Part shown: piece after piece, positions 1 to 12,082 of the stretch | How positions within the stretch are numbered: the first letter of the stretch is position 1 | Layout: the number at the start of each line of letters is the position of its first letter | NCBI RefSeq assembly: GCF_020906515.1 | Contig: NC_085852.1 | Span: 1,116,001-1,180,000, forward strand | Direction of reading: 5' to 3' | DNA: 64,000 bases | DNA from: Vanrija pseudolonga | Taxonomy: Eukaryota > Basidiomycota > Tremellomycetes > Trichosporonales > Trichosporonaceae | The notes under the pieces: generated by a model | What the model was told of the DNA's origin: nothing | The model's input: only the letters and a program-made list of their open reading frames with translations | Database searches by the model: none | Made by a program: the position numbers and the translations under genes

Positions 1-279
1 CGAGCGTCAGTCGTCTAGGTGTGTGCATGCGTCTGCCGCCACATCCACCATCACGTCACTGGTGATTGGCGGAGGAAATGCCACACGCGGGGAATCCCGG
101 CGGTTGCGAGCTGGAATGGCGACGGCGTGAGTGGGTGGCTGTGGGCTGGGGTGACGCTGGGGTGTCTGGTGCCGTCCGCCAGGGCTGCACCACTGGCAGG
201 CCGTCGCACTCGGACTGGCACTCACTCGTTCAACGCATCACAACGACCTCACTCCGCCGTCACCACACCACCACTCAAC

Positions 280-1410
<1,131 letters not shown>

Positions 1411-1492
1411 ACTAGTAGTATTCCCCCCCAAAACAACAATCAATGTGGCATAGGCCGTATGAGTTCGATGCATGCGGTGGTTAGAAGTGAAA

Positions 1493-1556
1493 CCATGATA
1501 CGAAGCCATGATACGGACCCATGATACGAAAGCTATGGTACGAAACCCATGATACG
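1493..1556. repeat. degenerate CCATGATACG tandem repeat
   Basis: Five copies of a CCATGATACG-like unit spaced about 13-15 bases apart (one copy reads CTATGGTACG). They lie between the convergent 3' ends of NDUFS8 and the M16 protease gene, just past the NDUFS8 stop. Confidence 0.8.
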
Positions 1557-1655
1557 GGCCACTCTGTCTTGTGTATTCTCTACTCTACGCACATGCGCAC
1601 AACGATACAATGTCTAGGAAAGGGGGGAGGGAGGCGACGATGGCGACAACGTCGG

Positions 1656-4600
1656 CTACAGCTTGGAGACGACAAGCGGCTCGACAGGGAGCGCAGCCTC
1701 GGAAGGCGTGAGCGTCGCCTTGAACGCGTAAATGTCCTTGACCTCGACGTTGCCGTCCTTGAGCTTGACCTCTGCAGCAGGGGCGTCGGCAGACTCGACG
1801 CCCTTGAGGTTGTCGGCAACGGCACGAAGCTCGGTCGTGGCCTCGGCAGAAAGCCCTCCGCCCGAAGCCGCCTGGTCAATCGCCTTGTGGACAAACTCCT
1901 TGACTGTTGTCAACGCAGGGCTGGTCTGGAGAAGCGCCTGGACAGCAGCCTGGTCAACAGGGACATTGTGCTTGCCAAACGCGGCAATGACCTCGGGGCC
2001 AGAGGCCAAGTCAAACTTGACAACACCGCCCTTGACCTGCGACTTGAGGTGCGTCGAGAACTTGCGACGCGTCTTGGACGCAGGGTGAACGGTCGAAAGG
2101 AACAGCTCGAGAACCTCAGCCTTGGTCGTAGCCTTGAGGTGCTCAACGTCCGTCTGGCGACGGCTGAACTCGTAGTGCCTGTCGAGAATGCGGTGCCAGA
2201 AGCGGCGCGACTCCTCGCCCAGGTTCTTGGGGCTCTCCTCCTTCTTCTCGATTAAGCTCTTGCGGTGGCGCTCAAACTCCTCGTCAGAGAGGTTCTCGAT
2301 CGTCTCCTTGAGGCCCTCGAGGAATGACTCGATGCGCGTCTCGACGTATATCGGGTCGCGCTCAGACTGCACGAGGACTTGGAAGCCGAGCGTGCTGGGG
2401 TTGCCAGTCTGAGACGCCTGGCAGATGTAGCCAAGCTGCTCCTTGGTACGGAGAACGTTGAACGCAGGCTCAGAAGCAATCTGAGCCAACAGGGCAAGCT
2501 GAGCACGAGCGGCAGGATCCGTTGACTCGCCAACCTGCGTGTAGAGGATCACACAGTTGTTGACTTCGGCGGGGTTGGACACAGGGATCTGCCAGAAGTG
2601 CTCCGAGGACGGGGGAAGAAGAAGCTGGCGAAGGGCAGCCTTCTCTCCGGGTGCCAGGGCGCGGGGTTTGAGAATCGTCTCAAAAGAATCCTGGAGAGCC
2701 TTGGCTTCGTCGGCCGAGGTGTTGCCGTGGACGAGCGACTCAACGTACAGGCGCTGGAAGAGCTCGTTGGCAAACGCCTTGACGTCGGCGGGCGTGATGA
2801 AGTCGATCTCCTGGAGCTTCTCCCTCTGCGTCCACGTCGCCTGGCTACGAACGTACGACGACCAGTACGAAGCCAGCGAGTACGGCTCGCTGAGCTCAAA
2901 GTTCTTCCAGTGGAGCTTGATCTGGTCCACGACCTTGTCGAAGCGGACGGGGTCAATCTCAAAGTTGATGAACTTGTTAAGCATAGTCTCGGTCAAGAGC
3001 GCCAGCTTGTCGGTGTAGCCACCCGCGCTGATGCTGATCGAGTCGCCAGTGTAGTACAGGTCAAAGCTGAGGTCGGCAAGCGACGCGTCGTAGACATCTT
3101 CAGCGGTGGCGTCGGTGAAAAGGTCGCACAGCAATCTAGCAAGGACAGCGGTGCGGGGAGTGACATGGAGAAGCGGGCTGGTTGGTTAGCACGCCGTAGC
3201 AGAAAGGTGCAACTCACGACTGGAGCTCCACATGCAGGTTGGTCTTGGGGAGCCAGAACCGGTCGTCCTTCTTGTACCACAGGCGCGAGACCTCGGTGTC
3301 ACGGAGGAGCTCGGGACGGAAAGCAGGCTCCTTCACATCCTGCTTGACAACATCGAGCTTCTCGGGGACAAAGAGGTTGGGGCCCGGAAGGCTCAACCCA
3401 GGGATGGGAGCTCCGGTAAGTGCCTCCTTCAAGAAGGCATCGTCAAGCTTCTCCTGGTGGTACTGGGTTCCGTAGATGGCCTCCTTCTTGTCAAACGAGG
3501 CAGGGACGTTCTTCGGGAGCTCCTGCGTAGTGACGCCGAGGACAGCCGATCGAGGGTCGAAAAGAGAGTAGACTTGCGTCACGAGCGGCTCGTCCCAGTC
3601 GCCGAGGAGGTAGTTTGAGCTGACAATCTGGTCACGCGGCACGGGCGCCTGCAGCCAACCACTGAGCTGAGTAACGTAGTCACGCGTCTTGCCGCGCTCC
3701 GCAAACTTGAAACCAATCTCGGAGAGCTTGCGAATCTCGTCGTACGCGGTTTCGCTAGGGGCGACCGAGCGGAGCAGTGCAATGTACTTGAAGACGGCCA
3801 GAGCGGCGTCCTTCCAGTGTTCTGCGGCGGATCAGCTCCGGCTCAGGGCTTTATTACTCACGCAGGCCCTCGGGCGTGAGCTCGAGCGAGATCTTGAAGA
3901 AGGAGAAGCCCGACGCCTCGTGCGAGTTGCCAGCTCTGAGAGAGTTGGCCCATCCCTTCTCCTTGAGGTAGGAGAGCAGCGAGCCCTTGCCTTCGTGGCC
4001 GACAAAGTGGGCGACAAAGTTGTAAGGCTAGTCTGTTAGCTCACATGCGACACTGTCTCGCCCACCTTGACCTCGTGCTTGTGGTGCAGGTCTGGCAAAG
4101 GGAAGTTGATCTCCAAGGCCCGCATATCCCGAACAGGCTTGATAAAGGTGACAACCTGAGTGATCAGCGGCTGAGTACGTGTTGACAACTTACACCCTGT
4201 TGCTCGGGGCCGTAGGGGTGCTCATCAAAGGTGACGCGGACACCATCGCGGCCGGTGAGCGGCTGACCCTCTGTCCTGACGGGTACGGCCGCAAAGCGCT
4301 CGCGGACAAGGCGCTCAAGGGTGTCGAGGTCGTCACGGCCAGCAACGGCGAGCTTCATGCGGCGGGCGCAGTACTCCTTCTCCCACCACTCGATGAGCTG
4401 CTTGCGCGGGTCGCGGCCAGCCTCCTGAGGCTTTGTCCACAGCGACTCGAGGTTGCCAGTGCCAAACTTGCCGTACGGGTGACCAGGCTTGGACAGGGAC
4501 TTCTCCAGCTGGAAGAAGCGCTGCAGGGCATGTCAGCAACAGCCCCCCCATCACACCTCCTCGACAATACTCGCCCACATGTCGCTCTGCAGGTTCTTCT

Positions 4601-5256
4601 TGTGCTCCGAGTTCACGGCGTTGATCTCGCGCTCGGTGCAGTCCTCGGCAAAGAGCGGCTCCACGAAGAAGCCAGCGAATCGGTCAAGAGCTCCCTCGAG
4701 CGCATCGGGTGCGACGTCAAAGTAGTAATTTGTCGACGTCATGGCCGTCCATGCGTTGGACCCTCCGTTGTGTGACGAAAGGAAGACCGAGTACTCGTTC
4801 TCAGCGGGGTACTGTGTGGGTCAGTGCATGAACAATAGGACGCCCACAAACCTTCTTCGTGCCCAAGAACATGAGGTGCTCGCTGTGAAGCGGTCAGCAA
4901 GCCTCTCGTCGCCGTCGCACCCACCAGAAGTGGGCACAGCCAGGCAGATCGTCGGGATCGGACAGGTGTCCGACGCCGACGTCCATGCTCGCGGCGGCCT
5001 TGTCGGCCTTGGGGTCGGACACGACCACAACCTCGAGGCCATTGTCAAGGGTGAAGTAGCGGTGCTCGCGGTCCTCGGTGGGCGGCAACAGGAGGTTGAC
5101 CGGACCCGTGGCCTGCGGGATGGGAGGACAGGGAGGGAAGACGGGTGGCGTGACAGTCATGTTTGTGTGCTGCGAGCTGCGCGACGAAAGCCAGGCCATA
5201 AGCACGACTGCGAGCGACACCAGCAGCCACGTAGAAGGCTTTGCAGTAGCGGGCAT
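1656..5256 (-). CDS. STE23: Insulysin/Ste23-type M16 zinc metalloprotease
   Basis: Cryptidase-type endopeptidase (insulin-degrading enzyme; yeast Ste23 processes a-factor). Eight exons on the minus strand: 5256-4925, 4882-4852, 4811-4557, 4520-4194, 4155-4066, 4027-3862, 3821-3218, 3177-1656, giving 1,108 aa, close to the family's ~1,000. The inverted zinc motif HFCEH is at residues 109-113 and is split by intron 1. The third ligand fits Glu190 in NAVNSEH. Tandem M16 half-domains follow, with [11 protein letters not shown] near the C-terminus. The chosen ATG gives a hydrophobic stretch at residues 9-23, as in a signal anchor. An upstream presequence-like reading frame is an alternative start. 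The 3' end of exon 3 is uncertain because a GC donor after Trp at 4575 gives a better family match. Its neighbour NDUFS8 converges on it. Confidence 0.93.
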
Positions 5257-6619
5257 CACCTTACGGGCCGCCGGGGTAGGAGACGTACGGTGCAATGGAG
5301 GCGAGGCCTCGGCGGGCAAAGTGGGATGAGAGGAGGGAGGAGGGAGAAGAGGAAGAAAGGAGAGGTTGATACGGGCGCGGGCTTGTGCTCGAGATTATTG
5401 TTGCCTTTGTCTGTGCTCTGTGAGTGGTGCCAAAGGCAGCGGGGGTGGAGAGGGTGGAGGGACGGAGGGCGGTTGAGAGTGGGCGGACGGTGGTGGAGAG
5501 TTGTTGAAGGAGCACCAGTCGTGTCCTTTGCGAGGGCAGCCGCGGTTTAATGGAACCGAGCATGCGAACGGGGGGAATTCAGTGGGAGCGGGAAATGCGC
5601 CGTGTGTGTGTGGTGTGTGTGTGTGTGTGTCGAAAGAGGTGTGTTCAACGACGACGACGACGAGGACAATAACCACCTGCCTGCTGCCAGTCTGACTGTC
5701 TGCCGAGTCGGTCATTGTTCCACGGTAATCGCTCATCGCTCCAAGCGGAGATTGAATCAGCCTCCGCGTCCTGTCGCGTGCGCGGCCGGCTGGCTGCCTT
5801 CGCCTTTGCCATCTCTTCTATATTCAATTAACGCGCCTAATACTTTTTCGGGTCGGAAACTGTATCTGCTCGTATTACGACTTGACCCGGTCTCAGGATG
5901 AAATCTCAGGGGCACCAAGGACAACCCCCCCTTTTCCCTCACACCCAAACTTGGTGATAAGGTCGCGTCTCAAGTCTTGCCTGCTACTCGACACCCTCCG
6001 CAGCATGCTCAGAGACGCGTCAAGAACACCCTCAAACCCCGCAGCACCATCTCTATTTTAGTCTCAGTCATGCATGGTACCAGGGCTGCTGGCCTGTCCT
6101 CGATGGTGCCTACGACTTGTTCTGATGCTAATCTACCATCTTCTCTCCATCTCGTCTCTAATCTTGGGGTACCCGCCCCAACGCGCCTATCACTTTTTAT
6201 ACAGGGGCTAGTTGTTCTACGGCAGGAAGGGGTTTACCATCTCCCTTGCCTTGTTGAGGGGCGATTCTCCGTGTTTGACATTATTTACAACATGGGAGGA
6301 GGCGCGAGCGGTCTTCACGTCGGGTCTTCACGTCGTCAGCTTCGCCCTCGTTCCGCGTCTTGCGGGTGCCCACTCACGTCTTCTTAGCGAGCCAGGCGAT
6401 TCGGACATTGGGAATGGAGTGTGTCTTCTATGGTGGATGGGTGGAGCAGTGTGCGAGAGGTGGTAACCGCCCGTTTCCCGTCGCAAACGCGCGCGCGTTG
6501 CGACGCCTTTGCCGGGAAGTTGCAGGAGGTTCGTTGAGAGGGACCTGGATGTGTGAAAACTGGGGCGAGAGGTCGTCGGGCCGCTGCCGAACGCGGGCAC
6601 TTGTGTCGCTGCCTCTGCC
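5257..6619. other. intergenic, upstream of the M16 protease gene
   Basis: Read on the minus strand, 5300-5400 is pyrimidine-rich, as expected of a fungal promoter or 5' UTR. An ATG-initiated minus-strand frame at 5563-5261 encodes an Arg/Ser/Leu-rich, presequence-like peptide that ends at a GTAAGG donor-like site. A GT-dinucleotide run lies at 5602-5630. Nothing else is recognised. Confidence 0.5.
5602..5630. repeat. (GT)n microsatellite
   Basis: GT dinucleotide tract interrupted once by an extra G, directly visible. Confidence 0.9.
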
Positions 6620-8020
6620 TTAGATGTCCCCAAAGGCAGGCACAATTGTGTTGGTCCGCTCATCGTCTAGGAAATAGTGGTCGAGACTTTTGAGACGGTC
6701 AGTTGAGTTTAAGCGTATTTGTCTTTCGACCTACAGTTGGTCCCTGGCTTGTGGGGAGAGGTCGTTGGCATCGAGCCAGCCAACACCCACAAGCTCAGGC
6801 GATCCCATAAGGAAAGCCTTTGGGTCCCACTCACCCGCACCAGGTCCAAGTTCAGACGTGAGGGTTGGCTCCGACGAGGCGCGGTCTGCATCGACGACGT
6901 ACGGTTGAAATCTCGATGCATCAGGCGGAGTGGGTATCCCCGACGTAGTAGACGGCGATGGAAGAGGAACGTGAAGCTCCATGTTGCCGTGAGAGACGGG
7001 CATTGTTCCCTGGTGCATTACGTGGTGGGTCTGGACCTGAAGTGGTTGGGGACGCGATGCCTGGCCGATGTGGGAGGGGGAGATTTCGGGGGCATGGAGA
7101 TTTCCAGGGTAAAATTGGGCCTGCCACGGTGCCACAGCGACGCGGGGCATCATTTGCTGCTGTTGCTGCTGCTGGAGTTGCTGTTGGCTGGATACCGACG
7201 CGTTCTGAAATTGTGATGCACTGGACGGGCCAGACGACGACGATTCGGCGATGCCAAGTGCTGGGTCGATGGGGAACGCGTCGACGCTGCCGGGACGGGA
7301 GGGAGTTGTGGAACGGATCGGGGCGTGCGTAGTGGCAGGCGGTGAGATGGCAGTGTGGCCCTGCAGCGCCTGAGGTGGCGGTCGGTAGTGGTGGTGTCCG
7401 GGAACGACGACGGAGCCGACCGTGCTGACCATTGGCAGAGGGTAGTGCGATGAAGGCGTCTCTGCGTAGGACATGCGGGGAGTCATTCCAGGCATGCCAG
7501 GCATGCTTGGATCTCCCATGGACGCGGCGACCATGCCGTCGCGAGCAGGGCCCGGCGGGTACATGTATGGCGTGCCGGCAAGACCGTGCACAGTTCCGGG
7601 GGCGATGCCGTCGCTGTGCGGCAGTGTCGCGTGCATTGGCGCATGTGGAGACGCGTGAACAGGCATGCCACCGCCGGGGTGTTGCTGTTCGTTGGCAGCG
7701 TGTGCGGCGCGAAGGTAGCCCTCGAGCTCTGCCACCTTGTCTTCGAGCTTGCGGACGCGGCTGGTAGGCTTGCCAGAGTCGTAGATGCACTCGCGCTTGA
7801 GCTTGGTGCAGTGGTGGCAGCTGGGCTTGGCGGCCGAGCATCTAATGCGGCGCTTGCGGCAGTAGAGGCAGGCGTCACCACGTTTCAAAGGGGGAGGGCG
7901 AGGGTTGAAGGGAAGATCGGACGGACCGGCGGTGTTTGAGGACATGGTGGCGCCCGATGATGGGCCGGCATGGGGGGTAGGTGGCGTGTGGCGGTGGGGG
8001 GAAGTCTCGCTCTTTGGCAT
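6620..8020 (-). CDS. Zn2Cys6 binuclear-cluster transcription factor
   Basis: Fungal DNA-binding regulator. Two exons, 8020-6735 and 6686-6620, give 450 aa; the total length is a multiple of three, which supports the join. The cluster is perfect: Cys-x2-Cys-x6-Cys-x6-Cys-x2-Cys-x6-Cys, within CLYCRKRRIRC and CHHCTKLKREC near residues 50-77. A short heptad linker (VRKLEDKVAELEGYL) follows, as in dimerising members. The middle is low complexity, rich in Pro, Ser, His and Met, with a poly-Gln run. The protein ends shortly after a DQLLDHYF segment, which resembles the start of the fungal-specific middle homology region, but no such domain follows. Target genes cannot be told from sequence. Confidence 0.9.
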
Positions 8021-9948
8021 TGTGTGCAAGAGGGAGTGGGGGTAAGGTGGTGTTGAGATTGTGGTGGTGGCTTCTATAGTGCCGACGACGAATGGCGTCG
8101 GGGGTCGGGGTGATGGTAAGAATGGCAAGTGAGCAACGGGGCGGTAGACTCCTGGTACCCAACTAGTGGGGGGATAGGTAGGCAGGCTAGGTGCAAGGGG
8201 CAGTTGACTGTGTTATCTTTGCTCTTGCTGTTGGGGAAACAAGAAGGTCGCGTCGGCTGGAGTGGCCTTTAAGTACGGGTGGAAAGAGGTTGATTTTATC
8301 CACGTCAGGTCCCAAGACGCCGCCGCGCCGCGGACCGGCACTGGGATCCCAGTCATGAGTCGGTCACTCGTTGGCTTGTTCGCTCGCATCGCTCGCACCA
8401 AATGCCAATCGTCCCAGCAGAGTTGTCGTAACGGGCTTGGTGTGAGTGACTGGGGTTGTGTCCGTGCCGTCGGTGGCGTAAAGGCGTACAGCACGTTTCC
8501 TGGTCTGATCCCGGAGGCAATAACGCCAAGGGGGGGTGGGGTGGGGCTCGCGGGGGCGGAGGGGAGCAGGCAGTACAACGCCAGGGGGAGACCCTATGGC
8601 GATGGCCCAGGCAAGTACGTACATGCTGGTTGACGGATCATCAGACGGCCAAACGTCGCCAAAGCTCTGCCAAGGCAATGCAGCAAGTATCCGTCAAACG
8701 GCCAAATGAAACTCTTGGCTCCCGCAGCAGGCAGGCAGCAGCACCAGCGTCGCCAGGTCCAAAAGCGGCACGCCGCACGGCCAGGATCCTGCGTTCCCTA
8801 GGGGCCCACCCACTCGACTGGTGCTTCTCCAGGCACAGCCCAGACGGCGAGCCGAACCTTTTTTGTACTGCCCCCGCAGTGCTTCTCAAACATCATGCCG
8901 CGATGCAAACAAGGGGTGGGGGTCTTGTACTGCACCAGACAGCCGCGGCAAAGCCAGCCGGCTGCCTACTCGCCCGGCAGCGCTAGTCTGCCGGGGGTGA
9001 CCATTAGGGTCTTGGATGCCTCGCAACCCTGAATAATGGGGTTTGGGTACCACGGTCAGAGCCAGTGCGCCAGAGCTTGCGCCAGAGAGCCACAACAGCG
9101 CCGGCGGGCAGCTCGGCCCAGCCCACCTGCCTGCCTGCCCCGTTCCCCACCTCAATTACAATTAAGGATGAGAAGTGGGTGTCACTGCATTTGTCGCGGA
9201 TATCGTTGAAGGGGAACCGCCACACCAACCTAGCTCGATGCTTGACGTGTAGCATGTGATTGTGATCGCACACACCTCCCCCTGCCACGCGGGGAGCTTG
9301 TTGCACTGCACGCTGGTGGCTGCACTGCTGGCACTGGCGGTGCACTGCAGACGTGTCGACATCCAGTCATCTTTCCTCTGTCCTTTCTCGGCCGGGGCCT
9401 GTGTACCAGCAGCAGCAGCAATGTGTTTGGGTGGATGAGTGCGTGCGTGTGTGCGCGAGTGCGTGGCGCAGGCTTGCTCTTGCCCGAAGGCTTTTGGCTT
9501 TGGTCCAAGGTCCGTGACCCGAACAAGGGCTATCCCCGAGAGTCGTTTAGCGCGTCTCAATTGTCCGTGTTGTGCAGGTGCAGCAAGCACGCACAAGGAA
9601 AGGGGCCCAGTTCAAGTCTAATTGTGTGATGATGGCATGCCTGAATCACTCACACTGTGGCTCCCTCATGGCCCTAATGGCCCCTAATGGCTGCTACCAC
9701 GAGTATGGGAAACGTGTTATTTTTGATCCCGCCGAGACAAACGTCGATCCGGCCTGGTTCTTGGCGACGGCCTCGCAGCCTCCACTTTTGGTCGCGTGGC
9801 AAAATACCCCCGCTCACATCCCATGTATGCATTGGGTGAGACGTTGGACCTCCCCGCAGCCACCGATGACACGTCGAGACTGCTTTGGCTGGTCACTCCA
9901 TCATTCTTTCAACTCCTTCACCACCAACCCTCCACCACCTTACCCAGC
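8021..9948. other. long divergent intergenic region
   Basis: About 1.9 kb between the divergent transcription-factor and ArfGAP genes. No coding frame with support and no tRNA-like B box were seen. A cluster of GCACTG-type hexamers lies at 9302-9350, and a short CTAATGGCCC duplication near 9670-9690. Long 5' regions are common for regulators, so this may be promoter and leader. Confidence 0.5.
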
Positions 9949-11708
9949 ATGGCGGAAAACTACCAGAAAAAGGAGCTGCTCGCGCTCATGGGCACTGGCG
10001 CAAACAAACGTGAGTAGAAGGACGGCTATTTTGCCTTTCCTTCCCTGCATACAGGTTTCACCAAGCTCTGCAAAAGCGGAGATGGCAGATGGCCGGCTGG
10101 CAGGCCAGGCTGGCGTTCCTGGCGCCGGCCACCCGCCAAATGCTGGGCAAAATCCAGCAATCAACGCACCGCCCCGGCACCGCAACCACCATGATACCGA
10201 TGCTGAGCGGTGCATGCCTTGCAAGCTTGCACCAATGCTTATGCTTATTGTCCCTCCTTCCGATGCAACTTGAAACACACTGATAGCAAGAGAGCCGATG
10301 CTGATACCCTGCATGCAGTGTGCGTTGACTGCGGCTCGCCTTCCCCACAGTGGGCTTCCGTCTCGTATGGTACCTTTATCTGCCTCGAGTGCTCCGGCAT
10401 CCACCGTGGTAAGCATCAAACATCGTGCCGATCGGCCCGATGCAGCAGGCAGATGCCCGCGCCCCAGCGCCCCCGGCACAGCTGACAAGCCACTAGGGTT
10501 CGGCGTTCACATCTCGTTTGTCCGTTCCATCACGATGGACAAGTGGTCAGAGGACCAGGTCAAGAAGATGAAGGTGCGGCAGCTTGCGGGTTCCTGTACC
10601 GCCACTCCGTTCGTTATCTAACCTGTGCAGCTTGGCGGCAATGAGGCTTTCAAGCAGTTCCTTGACAGCTATGGTCCCGATGGAGGCTACACCAAAGGCA
10701 TGGGGATGAGTGAGAAGTACAACTCGTGGGCTGCATCGCAATATCGCGACAAGGTAGGGCTTGCTGGCTGGCGTCTTCGCCGAAGCGGTGGAGGTCCACA
10801 CGTGCTGACGTGAACAGCTCGCTGCCGAGTGCTCGGGCGAGTCATGGTCGCCTTCGGCTGCGCCTCCCCCAACTTCTCGGCCAGAGTCGGCAGCCGCTAC
10901 TCGCAAGTCGCGTGCTACTGGCGGTGCTGGGTCGGGTATCCCCAGCCGAACCAACAGCCCGTACCAGGACAACCCGCCTAGCCGTGGCAGCGGAAATGAG
11001 GCTTTCTTCGAGCGTCTTGGAAATGCCAACGCTTCGCGCCCTGACAACCTGCCACCCTCGCAGGGAGGCAAGTACGCTGGCTTCGGTTCCGCCCCGCTCG
11101 ATGACGAGCCGTCGCACCCCAGCTACCACCTGAGCTCGCATGCTGCGCCGACACTCAACGACTTCCAGACCAACCCCCTTGGTGCTCTCTCCAAGGGCTG
11201 GGGATTGTTTTCGTCGGCCGTGTCTACTGCCAGCCGTGAGATCAACGAGTCGGTCGTCAAGCCTGGCATGAGCCGCGCGAACGACATGTACCAGCAGGGC
11301 GCTAGCGACGACTGGAAGCGCTACATTGACTCGGCGACTACTCAGGCCAAGGGTGCCGCTTCGTGGACCGCCAAGCGTGCCGGCGAGGGCTGGCAGAACG
11401 TCAACGACCTCTCGCGCCAGCACGCAGGCGTCGACTTCAACGAGCAGTTTGACAAGCTTGGCCTCGGCGGCAGGAGGGCACAGGACCAGGGCTACGGTCA
11501 GTTGAGCCAGCACGCCGACGCGCGCGAGTACCACGACGGCCACGACGACGACTTCTTCGAGAGCTGGGACTCGCAGCCCCAGTCGGGCAGCAGCGCGGCG
11601 GCGGCATCCAAGCCGGCGGCCAAGCCCGCTGCGGCAACCAAGGCGCCCACAAAGGAGCAGCCGAAGAAGAAGGACAACTGGGCTGACGACGAGTGGGCCG
11701 ACTTCTAG
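9949..11708 (+). CDS. GCS1: ArfGAP, Gcs1/ArfGAP1 type
   Basis: GTPase-activating protein for Arf, acting in COPI and post-Golgi vesicle traffic. Exons 9949-10009, 10319-10408, 10497-10573, 10631-10753, 10818-11708 give 413 aa. The zinc finger is complete: CVDC, 16 residues, CLEC (residues 22-45). The catalytic arginine is in [15 protein letters not shown]. The C-terminal half contains [17 protein letters not shown], an amphipathic lipid-packing-like segment, and ends in WADDEWADF, the acidic/aromatic tail typical of Gcs1. Intron 1 (309 nt) is unusually long for this region and contains palindromic sequence. It converges with the PXA gene. Confidence 0.95.
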
Positions 11709-12082
11709 GCAAGACAAGGCATTGGTGTGTTGTGTCGCATTATAGTATTACCAGCCAATAGATACCTCTAGCATACTAGACTCATTACAACATTGTCATA
11801 TGCAGTATTGTACAGGGTGTGGCGACGGGGTTAGGAAGGTGGCCGTAGAGAGCCTCGTAGAACGCGGCTTCGCGGCGGGTTGTGGCAGTGGACGTAGAGA
11901 GCGTCCTAGAAACGGGGGTTGGTCGTAACAGTGGCGGCTGTAGAGAAGTGTCGCAGATCACGACGTCATGGCGAGTGCCGACCGGTGCCCGCGGCGTCCA
12001 ACCCAACCCACCGATCGAACGCTCCGAGCGCGAAGCGAACGCACACCGCAGGCACATGTGTACCACGCGCAACCACCTCTCG
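11709..12082. other. convergent 3' flanks
   Basis: 374 bases between the ArfGAP stop and the PXA-domain stop. An AT-richer stretch at 11730-11800 probably holds poly(A) sites of both genes. No further gene seen. Confidence 0.5.
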
